From Haemophilus haemolyticus (lineage in GTDB: Bacteria; Pseudomonadota; Gammaproteobacteria; Enterobacterales; Pasteurellaceae): a DNA stretch of 64,000 bases. The position numbers and the translations under genes were made by a program. Positions 37,835 to 47,982 of this stretch are shown piece by piece (within the stretch, counting starts at the first letter, position 1; each line of letters begins with the position of its first letter). Under the pieces are notes generated by a model. The model saw only the letters and a list, made by a program, of their open reading frames with translations. It was not told where the DNA came from and searched no databases. The stretch lies in contig NZ_CP031240.1 in the NCBI RefSeq assembly GCF_003351405.1, forward strand, positions 1,178,001 through 1,242,000, given 5' to 3'.

Positions 37835-39205
37835 TTATTTTTCTCTTAATTTAATTTTTTGTCCGCTCAGGGCTTTACCATCTTTTAATTTTGGATTCAG
37901 CTTTAAAATTTGGTTGACTGAAATATTGTATTCTCGCGATACAGCATAGATTGTCTGATCTTTTTGAATGACATGGTAAAGCGGAATTTCTTTTTTCTCA
38001 TCAGATTTTTTAGTGGATGAGGTTTCCTCTTTTTTCGTTTTATTTGAGGATGTATTTTTATCCGTTTTATTTTCTGATTTTTCTACTTTTGCAATATTGG
38101 TTTTCTCAGTCGTTTTCTCCGCCTTTTTCACCGCACTTTCTTTATTTTTTGATGAATTTACTTTGTCATCTTGTGCTTTTTGAGTTTTGCCATTATCTGG
38201 AATTTTGATGGTTTCACCAATCCAAAGCGCTTCGCGTTTTAATTTATTTAACGCCACAATATCCGCTACTTTGACATCGTATTTATTCGCAAGGCTCCCT
38301 AAACTTTCCCCATTTTTGACTGTATGGCGAAGGCCGCTATCTTTTACGCTGTTCTCATTGGTATTTTTATCGGAAGTGCGGTCATTTTTTTCAGTATTTT
38401 TTGTATCACTTTGTTTGCTATTCTGAACAATATCATCGCTTATGAAAGATTTAGCTTTTCCGCCACGGAAAGCCACTAATCCTTCATAAATCATATAGGC
38501 GATACGACGGCGATAAGCAGGTGAGTTAAGTTTTTGTTCTTCATCAGAATTTGATAGAAAACCTGTCTCTACTAAAACGGAAGGAATATCGGGTGAACGT
38601 AAAACGCCAAGGCTTGCGTGTTGAGGAACACTGCGGCTTAAGGTCGTCACTTTTGAAAAATGGCTTAAAATATGCTTGCCAAGTTCATAACCTGTACGTT
38701 GGCTATGACCAAATTGTAAATCAAGCACAGTTTGATCTAGGTATTTATCGTTATTGTGTGAAAGCACTTTTCCTGCGCCACCGAGTAATTCGGAGCGTTT
38801 TTCATCGTCTTCTAACCATTGACCCATTTCATCATTGGCTCGACGGTTTGACAACACCCAGACTGATGCACCGCGACGTTCAGGTGATTCAGATGAATCC
38901 GCATGAATGGAAATGAGATAATTCGCTTTAAATTTACGTGCAATTTCTGAACGCTCAGGCACGGAAATATAGTAATCACCACTTCGTGTTAATACGCCAC
39001 GAAAATTTGGATCTTTATCGAGTAAGGCTTTTAACTCTTTTGCAATCGAAAGGGTGACGTTTTTTTCATAAATGCCCAAGTTTCGGCTGATTGCACCTGG
39101 ATCTTTTCCTCCATGACCTGGGTCAATCGCAATCGTAATTGGGGCTGCAAAAAGAGAGAAGCTAAACGTTGAGAAAAAAAGAAAAAATAAAATTTTAGTT
39201 TTCAT
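37835..39205 (-). CDS. amiB: N-acetylmuramoyl-L-alanine amidase with two LysM domains
   Basis: This periplasmic zinc amidase splits peptidoglycan during septation. Residues 1-20 are a signal peptide ([16 protein letters not shown]). The Amidase_3 domain follows: [14 protein letters not shown] (zinc His and Glu), SIHADSS and [11 protein letters not shown] (catalytic Glu). Two LysM peptidoglycan-binding domains sit at about 292-337 and 410-454, joined by a Lys/Glu/Thr/Asn-rich low-complexity linker. The length is 456 residues. It stands between tsaE and mutL; the tsaE-amiB-mutL-miaA order is conserved in gamma-proteobacteria. Confidence 0.94.
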   Translation of the reverse strand: MKTKILFFLFFSTFSFSLFAAPITIAIDPGHGGKDPGAISRNLGIYEKNVTLSIAKELKALLDKDPNFRGVLTRSGDYYISVPERSEIARKFKANYLISIHADSSESPERRGASVWVLSNRRANDEMGQWLEDDEKRSELLGGAGKVLSHNNDKYLDQTVLDLQFGHSQRTGYELGKHILSHFSKVTTLSRSVPQHASLGVLRSPDIPSVLVETGFLSNSDEEQKLNSPAYRRRIAYMIYEGLVAFRGGKAKSFISDDIVQNSKQSDTKNTEKNDRTSDKNTNENSVKDSGLRHTVKNGESLGSLANKYDVKVADIVALNKLKREALWIGETIKIPDNGKTQKAQDDKVNSSKNKESAVKKAEKTTEKTNIAKVEKSENKTDKNTSSNKTKKEETSSTKKSDEKKEIPLYHVIQKDQTIYAVSREYNISVNQILKLNPKLKDGKALSGQKIKLREK

Positions 39206-39212
39206 AAATAAA

Positions 39213-39689
39213 TTAATTAGAGAATGCTTTTATAATATTTTTACCTAAGTTTGTTTGTGCGATTAATTCAATATTCCGTGCATCATCGTAATAATCAATA
39301 TTTACTAAAATATCCGCTTCCGGCAATATGCCTTGGCCTTTTTCAGACCATTCAATTAAGCAGATGCTATCCGTATTAAAATAATCTCTAATGCCCATAA
39401 ATTCGAGCTCTTCAGGATCTGCTAAACGATATAAATCAAAATGATAAATCATTTTGCCTGCAATATTGTATTCTTCAACCAGCGTATAAGTTGGGCTTTT
39501 TACATTACCCTGATGGCCGATACCTTGCAGCATTCCGCGTGTCAGCGTTGTTTTTCCTGCCCCAAGATCACCGTTAAGATAAACCATAATTGCTTTTTCG
39601 GTATGCAATTTTAGAAGAATTTCCGCAAATTTTTTGCCGAAGCGGAGCATAGAAAATTCATCAGGGATATATTGAGTTAAGCTTTCCAT
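39213..39689 (-). CDS. tsaE: tRNA threonylcarbamoyladenosine biosynthesis ATPase TsaE
   Basis: TsaE (YjeE) is an ATPase needed with TsaB and TsaD for t6A37 in tRNA. The P-loop is [13 protein letters not shown] (about 42-54). [10 protein letters not shown] and [17 protein letters not shown] are typical, with a LIEWSEKG motif near residue 110. The 158 residues are normal. It is 7 bp upstream of amiB and separated from folK by a terminator. Confidence 0.95.
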   Translation of the reverse strand: MESLTQYIPDEFSMLRFGKKFAEILLKLHTEKAIMVYLNGDLGAGKTTLTRGMLQGIGHQGNVKSPTYTLVEEYNIAGKMIYHFDLYRLADPEELEFMGIRDYFNTDSICLIEWSEKGQGILPEADILVNIDYYDDARNIELIAQTNLGKNIIKAFSN

Positions 39690-39726
39690 AACGGGTCATG
39701 AATGAAGAAAAATGTGGGCAGATTCT

Positions 39727-39757
39727 ACCGCACTTTTGAGGTTCATAAAAGTGCGGT
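39727..39757. terminator. uptake-signal dyad terminator between folK and tsaE
   Basis: ACCGCACTTTT (39727-39737) and AAAAGTGCGGT (39747-39757) form an 11-bp perfect stem with a 9-nt loop. Placed just after folK on the minus strand, it ends the pcnB-folK transcript. Confidence 0.7.
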
Positions 39758-39764
39758 GAAATTT

Positions 39765-40247
39765 CTAGGGATTTAATTTTATCATTTCATGGTCATCAAA
39801 TTGCTTGACCAAATCTGCTAGTGGTTGAGTGTTAGGTAAGACCAAATCCGATGCGATTTCAAACAACGGCACAATGACAAACTCACGATTATGCATATCA
39901 TAATGAGGAATTGTTAGGCGTTCGTTTTGAATGATTTCGTTGCCGTAAAGCAAAATATCCAAATCTAACGTACGCTCACCCCAGCGACGTAAACGTACTC
40001 GACCTTGCTCATTTTCAATGCGTTGCAATTCATCTAATAGTGCAAGCGGGCTAAGCTCTGTTTCAATTTTTGCAACGGCATTCACATAATCAGGTTGATC
40101 TTGTGGGCCGAGGGGTTTGCTTTTATAAAAAGAGCTCGTCGTTACCAAATGCGTGTTTAGTAACTGACTTATCGCGTTAAGCGCAGCATGTAATTGTTCT
40201 ACTGGTGTGTTTAAATTGCTACCAAGGGCAATATATGCAGTAATCAT
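39765..40247 (-). CDS. folK: 6-hydroxymethyl-7,8-dihydropterin pyrophosphokinase
   Basis: FolK makes the pyrophosphorylated pterin that is joined to pABA in folate synthesis. The start AYIALGSNLNTPVEQL is typical. FYKSKPLGPQDQPDYVNAVAKIET and the RWGERTLDLDILLYG motif carry the catalytic and metal-binding residues. The 160 residues are normal. It follows pcnB by 8 bp; pcnB-folK is a common gamma-proteobacterial pair. Confidence 0.95.
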   Translation of the reverse strand: MITAYIALGSNLNTPVEQLHAALNAISQLLNTHLVTTSSFYKSKPLGPQDQPDYVNAVAKIETELSPLALLDELQRIENEQGRVRLRRWGERTLDLDILLYGNEIIQNERLTIPHYDMHNREFVIVPLFEIASDLVLPNTQPLADLVKQFDDHEMIKLNP

Positions 40248-40255
40248 ATCTTCTC

Positions 40256-41719
40256 TTATTCTGCTGAGCGCGCAATTTTACGACGGCGTGGGCGGTAGTA
40301 TTTTTTCTTTGGTTTAGGATGCAAGCGTTGTTGCTCGTGTACTAACTGTTCACGCTGTTCACCATTGCTGAATTGATATTCGTGCCACCATTTGGCCAAT
40401 TCAATCGTTTCACCACCTTCAATTTCCGCACGCATCGCCAGTAAATCAAAGCCAGCACGGAATTTTGGATGTTCCATGGTGCGCATTGGTGCTGCTCCAG
40501 TACGTTTTAATAATTGCAGCTGTAAGAACCAAATATCACGAATGACCGCAGTATGACGACGTGGTGCAGCCAAAGCACGGCAGAATAAGTCTAAAACTTC
40601 ATTGCCCGCCAAAGCATAAGCATCATGATTATTTAGACCGCCTTCATTTTTCAAGATTTCCACTTTTTCGCGTAATGGATACCAGAAAAATGCCGCAAAT
40701 AAGAATGCAGGATTAATACGAAGTTTATCCGCAACACGTTCATCCGTAGAATTAAGAGCGGTGACGATCATGCGTTCTGCAAAGCTATCTTCTTTCTCTG
40801 TAAAATATGAGCTGAATGCAGGGAAAAGTTGTTCAAATAAACCATATTGGCGTAATAAACGATAGGTTTTTACCCCTTGTCCTGCTTGTAATAATTTTAA
40901 ACTTTCATCAAATAAGCGAGCTGGCGGAATATTTTTTAGTAAAGGCGCAAGTTCACGAATTGGCTGTTCGCTCGGTTTTTCAAGGAACATATCAAGTTTT
41001 GCCATGAAACGAATTGAGCGTAGCATGCGCACAGGATCTTCTTGATAACGCGTAACTGGATCACCAATTAAGCGTAGCTTTCCTGCTTTGAGATCATGAA
41101 TACCATCAAAATAATCACGTAAGGTATTGTCTTGAGGATTGTAATACAGCGCATTGACCGTAAAGTCTCGGCGTTCTGCATCTTGTTCGATTGTACCGTA
41201 AACATTATCGCGCAACAACATGCCTTCATTGCTCTGTTTCGCTTGATTTTCATTGCGAGCATCACTGTGATTGGCTCGGAAAGTGGCAACTTCAATAATA
41301 TCTCGACCAAACATAATATGTGCTAATCGGAAACGGCGACCTACTAAACGACATTGGCGTTGAAAAATGTGTTGGATTTGCTCAGGACGGGCGTTTGTTG
41401 CAACATCAAAATCTTTTGCTTTTTTACCGAGCAATAAATCGCGGATACATCCACCGACGATATAAGCCTCGAAACCTTGACGTTGTAGTTTTTCCACTAC
41501 GGTGAGTGCATTACGGCTAAAATCACGCGGTGAAATATCAAATTGAGCCGCTTTAATCACATTTTTATCGTAGCGGTGTGTTTGTTCTGATTTTTTTGCC
41601 CGCGCTTTTGGCATTTGACTATTAGAACGCTCAACTCGTTTAGAATGAGCACTTGTTTTGGCAACCTCTTTTGATTTTTTTGTCTTCTTGCCAAACAAAT
41701 TTTTGATATAAGTAAGAAT
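40256..41719 (-). CDS. pcnB: Poly(A) polymerase I, apparent AUU start
   Basis: PcnB adds poly(A) tails that mark RNA for decay. The nucleotidyltransferase core has VGGCIRDLLLGKKAKDFDVAT, RLVGRRFRLAHIMFG and RRDFTVNALYYNP; a basic tail KKKYYRPRRRKIARS ends the protein. No ATG lies near the expected start. A TTG at 41698 has no ribosome site. At 41719 an ATT has GGAG six bases upstream, and the first residues after it (ILTYIKNLFGKK) line up with E. coli PcnB (IFTRVANFCRKV), which is known to start at AUU. From there the protein is 487 residues. It lies 8 bp before folK. The product is certain and the start is well supported. Confidence 0.9.
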   Translation of the reverse strand: MLTYIKNLFGKKTKKSKEVAKTSAHSKRVERSNSQMPKARAKKSEQTHRYDKNVIKAAQFDISPRDFSRNALTVVEKLQRQGFEAYIVGGCIRDLLLGKKAKDFDVATNARPEQIQHIFQRQCRLVGRRFRLAHIMFGRDIIEVATFRANHSDARNENQAKQSNEGMLLRDNVYGTIEQDAERRDFTVNALYYNPQDNTLRDYFDGIHDLKAGKLRLIGDPVTRYQEDPVRMLRSIRFMAKLDMFLEKPSEQPIRELAPLLKNIPPARLFDESLKLLQAGQGVKTYRLLRQYGLFEQLFPAFSSYFTEKEDSFAERMIVTALNSTDERVADKLRINPAFLFAAFFWYPLREKVEILKNEGGLNNHDAYALAGNEVLDLFCRALAAPRRHTAVIRDIWFLQLQLLKRTGAAPMRTMEHPKFRAGFDLLAMRAEIEGGETIELAKWWHEYQFSNGEQREQLVHEQQRLHPKPKKKYYRPRRRKIARSAE

Positions 41720-41729
41720 AATTTACTCC
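41717..41729 (-). promoter_or_regulatory. ribosome binding site and AUU start codon of pcnB
   Basis: Read on the minus strand, GGAG (41729-41726) is followed by TAAATT and then ATT (41719-41717). The spacing of six bases is right for translation. AUU starts are discriminated against by IF3 and keep PcnB low in E. coli. Confidence 0.65.
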
Positions 41730-41812
41730 GTTTTTTTAGTTGGAAATAAATGACTTAGCTCTTTTTCTGTAAAGAAAAAGGCAAGGGGATTTTTCCGCAT
41801 TTTTAAATGCAA

Positions 41813-41842
41813 AAAAGTGCGGCTAATTTTAACCGCACTTTT
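41813..41842 (-). terminator. terminator of dksA (uptake-signal dyad)
   Basis: AAAAGTGCGG (41813-41822) pairs with CCGCACTTTT (41833-41842), a 10-bp stem with a 10-nt loop; T-rich on both sides. It sits 20 bp downstream of the dksA stop. Confidence 0.75.
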
Positions 41843-41862
41843 GTATTTTTCAATAGAATGAA

Positions 41863-42300
41863 TTAACCAGCGACTTGTTTTTCGCGGATTTCAGCTAAAG
41901 TTTTGCAGTCAATGCAAAGATCTGCTGTTGGGCGTGCTTCTAAACGGCGAATGCCAATTTCTTCACCACAACAATCGCAGTAACCGAAATCATCGGTATC
42001 AAGTTTTTTCAAGGTTGCTTCAATTTTTTTCATTAGTTTACGTTCGCGATCGCGATTACGTAATTCTAGACTGAATTCCTCTTCCTGAGTTGCTCGGTCT
42101 GCGGGATCGGGGAAATTGGTCACTTCATCCTGCATATGTGCAACGGTGCGAGAAGCTTCTTCCACGATTTGCTCGTGCCAAGCATTAAGAATTTTTCTGA
42201 AATGAAGAATTTGATCTTCACTCATATATTCTTCATCTTTTTTCATTTGATAAGGCTTTACGCCTGCTAAATCTAGCAAGCTCAACGATGCTTTTGACAT
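41863..42300 (-). CDS. dksA: RNA polymerase-binding transcription factor DksA
   Basis: DksA works with ppGpp in the stringent response through the RNA polymerase secondary channel. The coiled coil (about 35-110) carries the acidic tip [11 protein letters not shown]. The four-Cys zinc finger [25 protein letters not shown] follows at about 115-139. The length is 145 residues against 151 in E. coli. The tRNA promoter at 14817-14844 has the GC-rich discriminator that DksA controls. It is upstream of pcnB in the same direction, a conserved order. Confidence 0.96.
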   Translation of the reverse strand: MSKASLSLLDLAGVKPYQMKKDEEYMSEDQILHFRKILNAWHEQIVEEASRTVAHMQDEVTNFPDPADRATQEEEFSLELRNRDRERKLMKKIEATLKKLDTDDFGYCDCCGEEIGIRRLEARPTADLCIDCKTLAEIREKQVAG

Positions 42301-42463
42301 CTCTCACTCCTAATACATACAGAATTTAAGCGTGAACTTCACGACTTCCTGTCTTGTTATTTTAGTTTGTTCCTGATAGCACTTTTAGGAACCCAATTTT
42401 TGAGGGCGCTATAAATATCAGAAGTTGTTTTTTTTAGCAAGTAAATTTTCCTGAAACATTTAT

Positions 42464-42485
42464 TTTTGCGATATAGATCGCGGAA
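42464..42485 (+). promoter_or_regulatory. CRP-S (Sxy-dependent) competence site of comEC
   Basis: TGCGA (42467-42471), six bases, then TCGCG (42478-42482) inside a T- and A-rich frame matches the CRP-S type site (TGCGA-N6-TCGCA) of Haemophilus competence genes. It starts 96 bp before the comEC ATG. CRP-S sites need Sxy as well as CRP. Confidence 0.82.
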
Positions 42486-42520
42486 ACGTCAGCAACCTTT
42501 TGCACATTGAGATGAATCTA

Positions 42521-42548
42521 TTTTAGGCTTAGAACGATAAGCCTAAAA
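42521..42548 (+). promoter_or_regulatory. 11-bp hairpin just before the comEC start
   Basis: TTTTAGGCTTA (42521-42531) and TAAGCCTAAAA (42538-42548) form a perfect stem with a 6-nt loop, ending 11 bp before ATG 42560. No strong ribosome site is present. The hairpin could affect ribosome access or be a terminator-like end of an upstream RNA. Confidence 0.5.
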
Positions 42549-42559
42549 TTGCGATAAAA

Positions 42560-44926
42560 ATGAAATTAAACTTAATAACTTTGGTTATCTTGTTGATTGT
42601 TGCGGATTTAACGTTGTTATTTCTACCGCAGTCATTGCTATTGCCTTGGCAAGTTGCTTTCGTTATTGCGCTTACTTTGATTTTTCTTTTTATTTTTTTG
42701 CGTAGAAATTTCTTAGTTTTTCTTGCTTTTTTTGTTGTTTCTCTCGGTTGTACACATCATTCAGCACTCAGCTTGTTACAACAAGCACAAAGTATTACCG
42801 CTCAAAAACAAGTGGTGACTTTTGAGATTCAAGAAATTTTGCACCAACAGGATTATCAAACTATTATCGCCACAGCAACATTGGCGGATAACTTACGAGA
42901 GCAACGAATTTTTTTAAATTGGAAGGCAAAAGAAGTGCCTCAATTATCGGAAATTTGGCAAGCGGAAATTTCCTTACAGCCACTTTCTGCGCGATTAAAT
43001 TTTGGTGGATTTGATCGGCAACAATGGTATTTTTCAAAGGGGATTACGGCTGTCGGAACCGTAAAAAGTGCGGTAAAAATTGCTGATTTTTCATCATTGC
43101 GAGCAGAAAAATTGCAACAAGTAAAGAAGCAAACGGAAGGGTTATCACTGCAAGGTTTATTAATTGCATTAGCTTTTGGTGAGCGGGCTTGGTTAGATAA
43201 AACTACTTGGTCAATTTACCAACAAACCAATACCGCACATCTTATTGCTATTTCTGGCTTACATATTGGGTTGTCTATGGGAGTTGGATTTTACTTGGCG
43301 CGTGTTGTGCAAGTATTTTTCCCCACCCGTTTTATTCATCCTTATTTTCCTTTAGTTTTTGGTGTTTTATTTGCTTTAATTTATGCGTATTTGGCTGGTT
43401 TTAGCGTGCCAACTTTCCGTGCGATTTCAGCACTTGTTTTCGTTTTCTTCGTTCAAATAATGAGGCGACATTATTCGCCTCTTCAGCTTTTTACGCTGGT
43501 TGTCGGATTCTTGCTTTTATGCGATCCATTAATGCCGCTTTCGGTCAGTTTTTGGCTTTCTTGTGGAGCCGTTGCTTGTTTGATCCTATGGTATCGTTAT
43601 GTGCCTTTTTCTCTTTTTCAATGGAAAAATCGATCCTTTTTCCAAAAAGTGCGGTGGATTTTAAGTTTATTTCATTTGCAATTTGGGTTATTGCTCTTTT
43701 TTACGCCTTTGCAGCTTTTTTTATTTAATGGCTTATCGTTGAGTGGATTTTTAGCCAATCTTATTGCCGTACCACTTTATAGTTTTTTCCTCGTACCCTT
43801 GATTTTATTTGCTGTTTTTACTAATGGAGCTTGTTTTTCTTGGCAACTTGCAAACAAACTAGCGGAAGGAATCACTTGGTTAATTTCTGTTTTTCAAGGA
43901 AATTGGTTTAATGTTTCATTTAATTTAGCGCTGGTTTTAACCGCACTTTGTGCAGGAATTTTTATGCTAATTATTTGGAGTGTTTACCGAGAACCCGAGA
44001 TTTCATCATCAACCAAACAAATAAAACGAGCAAGATTTTTTACATTAAATCTCAGTAAACCTTTGCTAAAAAATGATCGAATCAACGCTCTGCGATGTTC
44101 TTTTGGCATTATGTCGCTGTGTTTTATGATTTTGTTGTTCAAGCAACTAAGCAAGCCAATTTGGCAGGTAGATACTTTAGATGTGGGGCAGGGCTTAGCT
44201 ACTTTAATTGTAAAAAATGGTAAAGGGATTCTCTATGATACAGGCCCTGCATGGCAAGGGGGAAATATGGCTGAATTAGAAATTTTGCCTTATTTGCAAA
44301 GAGAAGGGATTACTTTGGAAAAGTTGATTTTGAGCCACGATGATAACGATCATGCAGGTGGTGCTTCGACAATTTTAAAGGCGTATCCCAATGTGGAATT
44401 TATTACCCCTTCACGAAAAAATTATGGGGAAAATTACCGCACTTTTTGTACTGCTGGACGTGATTGGGATTGGCAAGGGCTACATTTTCAAATACTTTCA
44501 CCACATTCTATTGTGGAGCGAGCAGATAATGCCCATTCTTGTGTGATTTTAGTTGATGATGGAAAGCATAGCGTTTTGCTAACTGGCGATGCTGAAGTAA
44601 AAAATGAGCAAATTTTTGCCCGCACTTTAGGAAAAATTGATGTGTTACAAGTAGGGCATCACGGGAGTAAAACATCGACAAGTGAATATTTACTTTCTCA
44701 GGTGCGACCAGATGTAGCGATTATTTCTAGTGGGCGTTGGAACCCGTGGAAATTCCCTCATTATTCGGTTATGGAAAGGCTACATCGTTATAAAAGTGCG
44801 GTAGAGAATACCGCAATTTCAGGGCAAGTAAGGGTAAATTTCTTTAAAGAACGATTAGAAATCCAACAAGCACGCACAGAATTTTCCCCTTGGTATGCGC
44901 GTGTAATTGGATTCTCGAGCGAATAA
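42560..44926 (+). CDS. rec2: ComEC/Rec2 DNA uptake channel protein
   Basis: Rec2 is the inner-membrane channel that takes single-stranded DNA into the cytosol during natural transformation. The 788 residues have an N-terminal pair of membrane segments, an OB-like domain (DUF4131), the competence domain with about 8-10 segments (LIALAFGERAWLDKTTWSIYQQTNTAHLIAISGLHIGL) and a C-terminal metallo-beta-lactamase domain with LSHDDNDHAGG and DVLQVGHHGSKTSTS. CRP-S control fits. It lies 40 bp upstream of msbA, as in many gamma-proteobacteria. Confidence 0.95.
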   Translation: MKLNLITLVILLIVADLTLLFLPQSLLLPWQVAFVIALTLIFLFIFLRRNFLVFLAFFVVSLGCTHHSALSLLQQAQSITAQKQVVTFEIQEILHQQDYQTIIATATLADNLREQRIFLNWKAKEVPQLSEIWQAEISLQPLSARLNFGGFDRQQWYFSKGITAVGTVKSAVKIADFSSLRAEKLQQVKKQTEGLSLQGLLIALAFGERAWLDKTTWSIYQQTNTAHLIAISGLHIGLSMGVGFYLARVVQVFFPTRFIHPYFPLVFGVLFALIYAYLAGFSVPTFRAISALVFVFFVQIMRRHYSPLQLFTLVVGFLLLCDPLMPLSVSFWLSCGAVACLILWYRYVPFSLFQWKNRSFFQKVRWILSLFHLQFGLLLFFTPLQLFLFNGLSLSGFLANLIAVPLYSFFLVPLILFAVFTNGACFSWQLANKLAEGITWLISVFQGNWFNVSFNLALVLTALCAGIFMLIIWSVYREPEISSSTKQIKRARFFTLNLSKPLLKNDRINALRCSFGIMSLCFMILLFKQLSKPIWQVDTLDVGQGLATLIVKNGKGILYDTGPAWQGGNMAELEILPYLQREGITLEKLILSHDDNDHAGGASTILKAYPNVEFITPSRKNYGENYRTFCTAGRDWDWQGLHFQILSPHSIVERADNAHSCVILVDDGKHSVLLTGDAEVKNEQIFARTLGKIDVLQVGHHGSKTSTSEYLLSQVRPDVAIISSGRWNPWKFPHYSVMERLHRYKSAVENTAISGQVRVNFFKERLEIQQARTEFSPWYARVIGFSSE

Positions 44927-44966
44927 AAGGTACAATGCGCGCAATTTTTACCATTAGATAGCGATT

Positions 44967-46730
44967 ATGCAAGAGCAAAAATTACAAGAAAATGATTTTT
45001 CAACCTTACAAACGTTTAAGCGTTTATGGCCAACAATTAAACCTTTTAAAGCGGGGCTTGTTGTTTCGGGTATTGCATTAGTTTTGAATGCGTTGGCTGA
45101 TTCAGGTTTGATTTATTTGTTAAAACCGTTGTTGGACGATGGTTTTGGCAAGGCAAACCATTCATTTTTGAAAATTATGGCTTTTGTCGTCGTTGGGATG
45201 ATTATTTTACGTGGTATTACCAACTTTATTTCTAATTATTGTTTGGCGTGGGTATCAGGCAAAGTTGTCATGACAATGCGTCGCCGCTTGTTTAAACATT
45301 TGATGTTTATGCCAATGAGTTTCTTTGACAGAAATTCAACAGGTAAATTACTTTCTCGTATTACTTATGATTCTGAGATGATTGCAAGTTCTTCTTCAGG
45401 ATCCTTGATTACTATTGTGCGAGAAGGGGCATATATTATTTCGCTATTGGCCGTAATGTTTTATACAAGCTGGGAATTAACCCTTGTTTTATTTGTTATC
45501 GGGCCAATTATTGCGGTACTGATCACTATCGTTTCAAAAATTTTCCGTAAGTTGAGTAAGAATTTACAAGATTCAATGGGTGAATTGACAGCGACTACCG
45601 AGCAAATGTTGAAAGGACATAAAGTCGTGCTTTCGTTTGGTGGTCAGTATGTAGAGGAAGAGCGTTTTAATAAAGTTAGTAACAATATGCGTCGTAAAGG
45701 TATGAAAATGGTCACCGCAGACTCCATTTCCGATCCTGTGGTGCAGATTATTGCTTCTCTTGCTTTGGCGGCAGTATTGTTTTTAGCGACGACTCCGTTG
45801 ATTGCGGAAGATAACCTAAGTGCGGGTTCTTTTACGGTGGTTTTCTCATCTATGTTGGCGATGATGCGCCCATTAAAATCTTTAACCAACGTAAACTCTC
45901 AATTCCAACGAGGAATGGCAGCGTGTCAAACGCTATTTGCCATTTTAGATTTAGAACCAGAAAAAGATAATGGGACTTACCAAGCTGAACCAGCGAAAGG
46001 TGCGTTAGAATTTAAAAATGTGAGTTTTGCATATCAGGGAAAAGAGGAACTTGCATTAAATAATATTTCTTTTAGCGTTCCAGCTGGAAAAACCGTAGCT
46101 CTAGTGGGGCGTTCTGGATCGGGTAAATCAACCATTGCTAATTTAGTGACGCGCTTTTATGATATTGAGCAAGGTGAAATTTTACTGGATGGCGTAAATA
46201 TCCAAGATTATCGTTTATCTAATTTACGCGAAAACTGCGCTGTGGTTTCTCAACAAGTCCATTTATTTAACGATACCATTGCGAATAATATTGCTTATGC
46301 GGCGCAGGATAAGTATTCTCGCGAAGAAATTATTACGGCAGCAAAAGCGGCTTATGCTTTAGAGTTTATCGAAAAATTACCACAAGGCTTTGATACGGTA
46401 ATTGGTGAAAACGGTGCTAGCCTCTCTGGTGGCCAACGTCAACGTTTAGCGATTGCTCGTGCTTTATTGCGTAATTCTCCAGTATTAATTTTAGATGAAG
46501 CCACATCTGCACTAGATACAGAGTCAGAACGAGCAATTCAATCTGCATTAGATGAATTGAAGAAAGATCGAACTGTTATCGTAATCGCTCATCGTTTATC
46601 AACCATTGAAAATGCGGATGAAATTCTTGTGATTGATCATGGTGAAATTCGTGAGCGTGGCAGTCATAAAACATTGCTTGAACAAAATGGCGCCTATAAA
46701 CAATTACACAGTATGCAGTTTAGTGGCTAA
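44967..46730 (+). CDS. msbA: Lipid A export ATPase/permease MsbA
   Basis: MsbA flips core-lipid A across the inner membrane. Six N-terminal membrane segments (about 25-310) precede the ATPase, with Walker [10 protein letters not shown], signature [15 protein letters not shown], Walker [13 protein letters not shown] and the switch IVIAHRLST. The 587 residues match MsbA. It is followed by lpxK and kdsB, which supply lipid A and KDO. Confidence 0.96.
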   Translation: MQEQKLQENDFSTLQTFKRLWPTIKPFKAGLVVSGIALVLNALADSGLIYLLKPLLDDGFGKANHSFLKIMAFVVVGMIILRGITNFISNYCLAWVSGKVVMTMRRRLFKHLMFMPMSFFDRNSTGKLLSRITYDSEMIASSSSGSLITIVREGAYIISLLAVMFYTSWELTLVLFVIGPIIAVLITIVSKIFRKLSKNLQDSMGELTATTEQMLKGHKVVLSFGGQYVEEERFNKVSNNMRRKGMKMVTADSISDPVVQIIASLALAAVLFLATTPLIAEDNLSAGSFTVVFSSMLAMMRPLKSLTNVNSQFQRGMAACQTLFAILDLEPEKDNGTYQAEPAKGALEFKNVSFAYQGKEELALNNISFSVPAGKTVALVGRSGSGKSTIANLVTRFYDIEQGEILLDGVNIQDYRLSNLRENCAVVSQQVHLFNDTIANNIAYAAQDKYSREEIITAAKAAYALEFIEKLPQGFDTVIGENGASLSGGQRQRLAIARALLRNSPVLILDEATSALDTESERAIQSALDELKKDRTVIVIAHRLSTIENADEILVIDHGEIRERGSHKTLLEQNGAYKQLHSMQFSG

Positions 46731-46746
46731 TTTATTGATTATCGAA

Positions 46747-46775
46747 AACGCGAGTTGAAAAACTCGCGTTATTTT
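46747..46775 (+). terminator. stem-loop between msbA and lpxK
   Basis: AACGCGAGTT (46747-46756) and AACTCGCGTT (46761-46770) form a 10-bp stem with a GAAA loop, followed by ATTTTAT. The weak T-run suggests partial termination, leaving some read-through into lpxK. Confidence 0.6.
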
Positions 46776-46802
46776 ATCCGCACTTATTAGAAAGGATTTT
46801 CT

Positions 46803-47801
46803 ATGCCCTTCTGGTATTCCAACTCCAAACTTATTTGGCTCTTATCGCCTTTTTCTTTATTGTTTTGGTTGATTAGCCAAATTCGTCGCGCCTTATTCTC
46901 TTTGGGGCTCAAGCCTTCTTATCGCGCACCGAAACCAGTGATAATTGTGGGAAATTTGTCTGTTGGTGGAAATGGCAAAACGCCCGTGGTTGTTTGGCTT
47001 GTGGAAGAATTAAAAAAACGAGGTTTAAGCGTAGGTGTTATTTCTCGTGGTTACGGCAGTAAATCTAAAACGTATCCATTATTTGTCACTGAAAATACGA
47101 ATCCAATTGAAGGTGGCGATGAGCCAGTATTGATCGCGAAACGTACCAATGCGCCAGTAGTGATTTCCCCGAATCGCCTGCAAGCGATTGAATTACTCTT
47201 AGGCCAAGCAGAGTGCGATGTTATTATTTCTGACGATGGTTTACAGCATTATAAATTAAAGCGTGATTTGGAAATTGTTGTAATGGACGCTGAGCGCACA
47301 TTGGGAAATGGTTTTGTATTGCCAGCAGGCCCATTGCGTGAATTACCAAGTCGATTAAAATCCGTAGATTTTGTGATCACTAATGGTGGAAAAAATCAGT
47401 ATTCAGATGCGGTTATGCGTCTCGTGCCTCATTTTGCGATTAATTTAAAAACCAATGAAAAACGCCAATTAAAGGAATTTCAATCAGGTGTTGCCATTGC
47501 AGGGATTGGCAATCCACAGCGTTTTTTTACTATGTTAGAAAAGTTAGGGATTCAATTACAGCAAACTCAGGGATTTCAAGATCATCAACATTTTGAAGCA
47601 TTTCAATTAGAAAAACTTTCTGAAAATCAACCGCTCTTTATGACGGAAAAAGATGCCGTAAAATGCCAATCTTTTGCTAAAGATAATTGGTGGTATGTCC
47701 CTGTCGATGCGGAGATTATTGAGGCTGAAAAACAAAGTGAAAATTTACTGCTCTTTTGGGCAAAAATAGACAAACTTGTTGAGCAATACAGAAATGTTTG
47801 A
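46803..47801 (+). CDS. lpxK: Tetraacyldisaccharide 4'-kinase
   Basis: LpxK adds the 4'-phosphate to the lipid A disaccharide. The P-loop is [10 protein letters not shown] (about 55-64), with [26 protein letters not shown] and [22 protein letters not shown] further on. A hydrophobic N-terminal membrane segment (about 10-28) anchors it. The 332 residues are normal. Its last codons overlap the start of the ycaR gene by 8 bp. Confidence 0.95.
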   Translation: MPFWYSNSKLIWLLSPFSLLFWLISQIRRALFSLGLKPSYRAPKPVIIVGNLSVGGNGKTPVVVWLVEELKKRGLSVGVISRGYGSKSKTYPLFVTENTNPIEGGDEPVLIAKRTNAPVVISPNRLQAIELLLGQAECDVIISDDGLQHYKLKRDLEIVVMDAERTLGNGFVLPAGPLRELPSRLKSVDFVITNGGKNQYSDAVMRLVPHFAINLKTNEKRQLKEFQSGVAIAGIGNPQRFFTMLEKLGIQLQQTQGFQDHQHFEAFQLEKLSENQPLFMTEKDAVKCQSFAKDNWWYVPVDAEIIEAEKQSENLLLFWAKIDKLVEQYRNV

Positions 47802-47979
47802 AAAGATTAATCATCAGTTGCTTGAAGTGATCGCTTGCCCTCGTTGTTTAGCACGATTGCAATATGAGCAAGAAAATCAACGATTAATTTGTTGTTATGA
47901 ACAGATTGCTTATCCTATTAAAAATGGTATGCCAGTGTTGCCTGCCGATAAATCTGAAATATTAAAGAATAAGGAATAA
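47794..47979 (+). CDS. ycaR: UPF0434/Trm112-like zinc-ribbon protein
   Basis: This 61-residue protein has one CxxC ([21 protein letters not shown]) near the start and [13 protein letters not shown] near the end, as in YcaR/Trm112-like small proteins. The start is ATG 47794, whose ATGTTTGA overlaps the lpxK stop. It lies 3 bp upstream of kdsB. lpxK-ycaR-kdsB is a conserved order. Function in bacteria is not established. Confidence 0.88.
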   Translation: MFEKINHQLLEVIACPRCLARLQYEQENQRLICCYEQIAYPIKNGMPVLPADKSEILKNKE

Positions 47980-47982
47980 ATT

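Noticed and set aside
41696-41698. TTG start of pcnB
   Set aside because: It has no ribosome site, while the ATT at 41719 does and aligns with the E. coli start.
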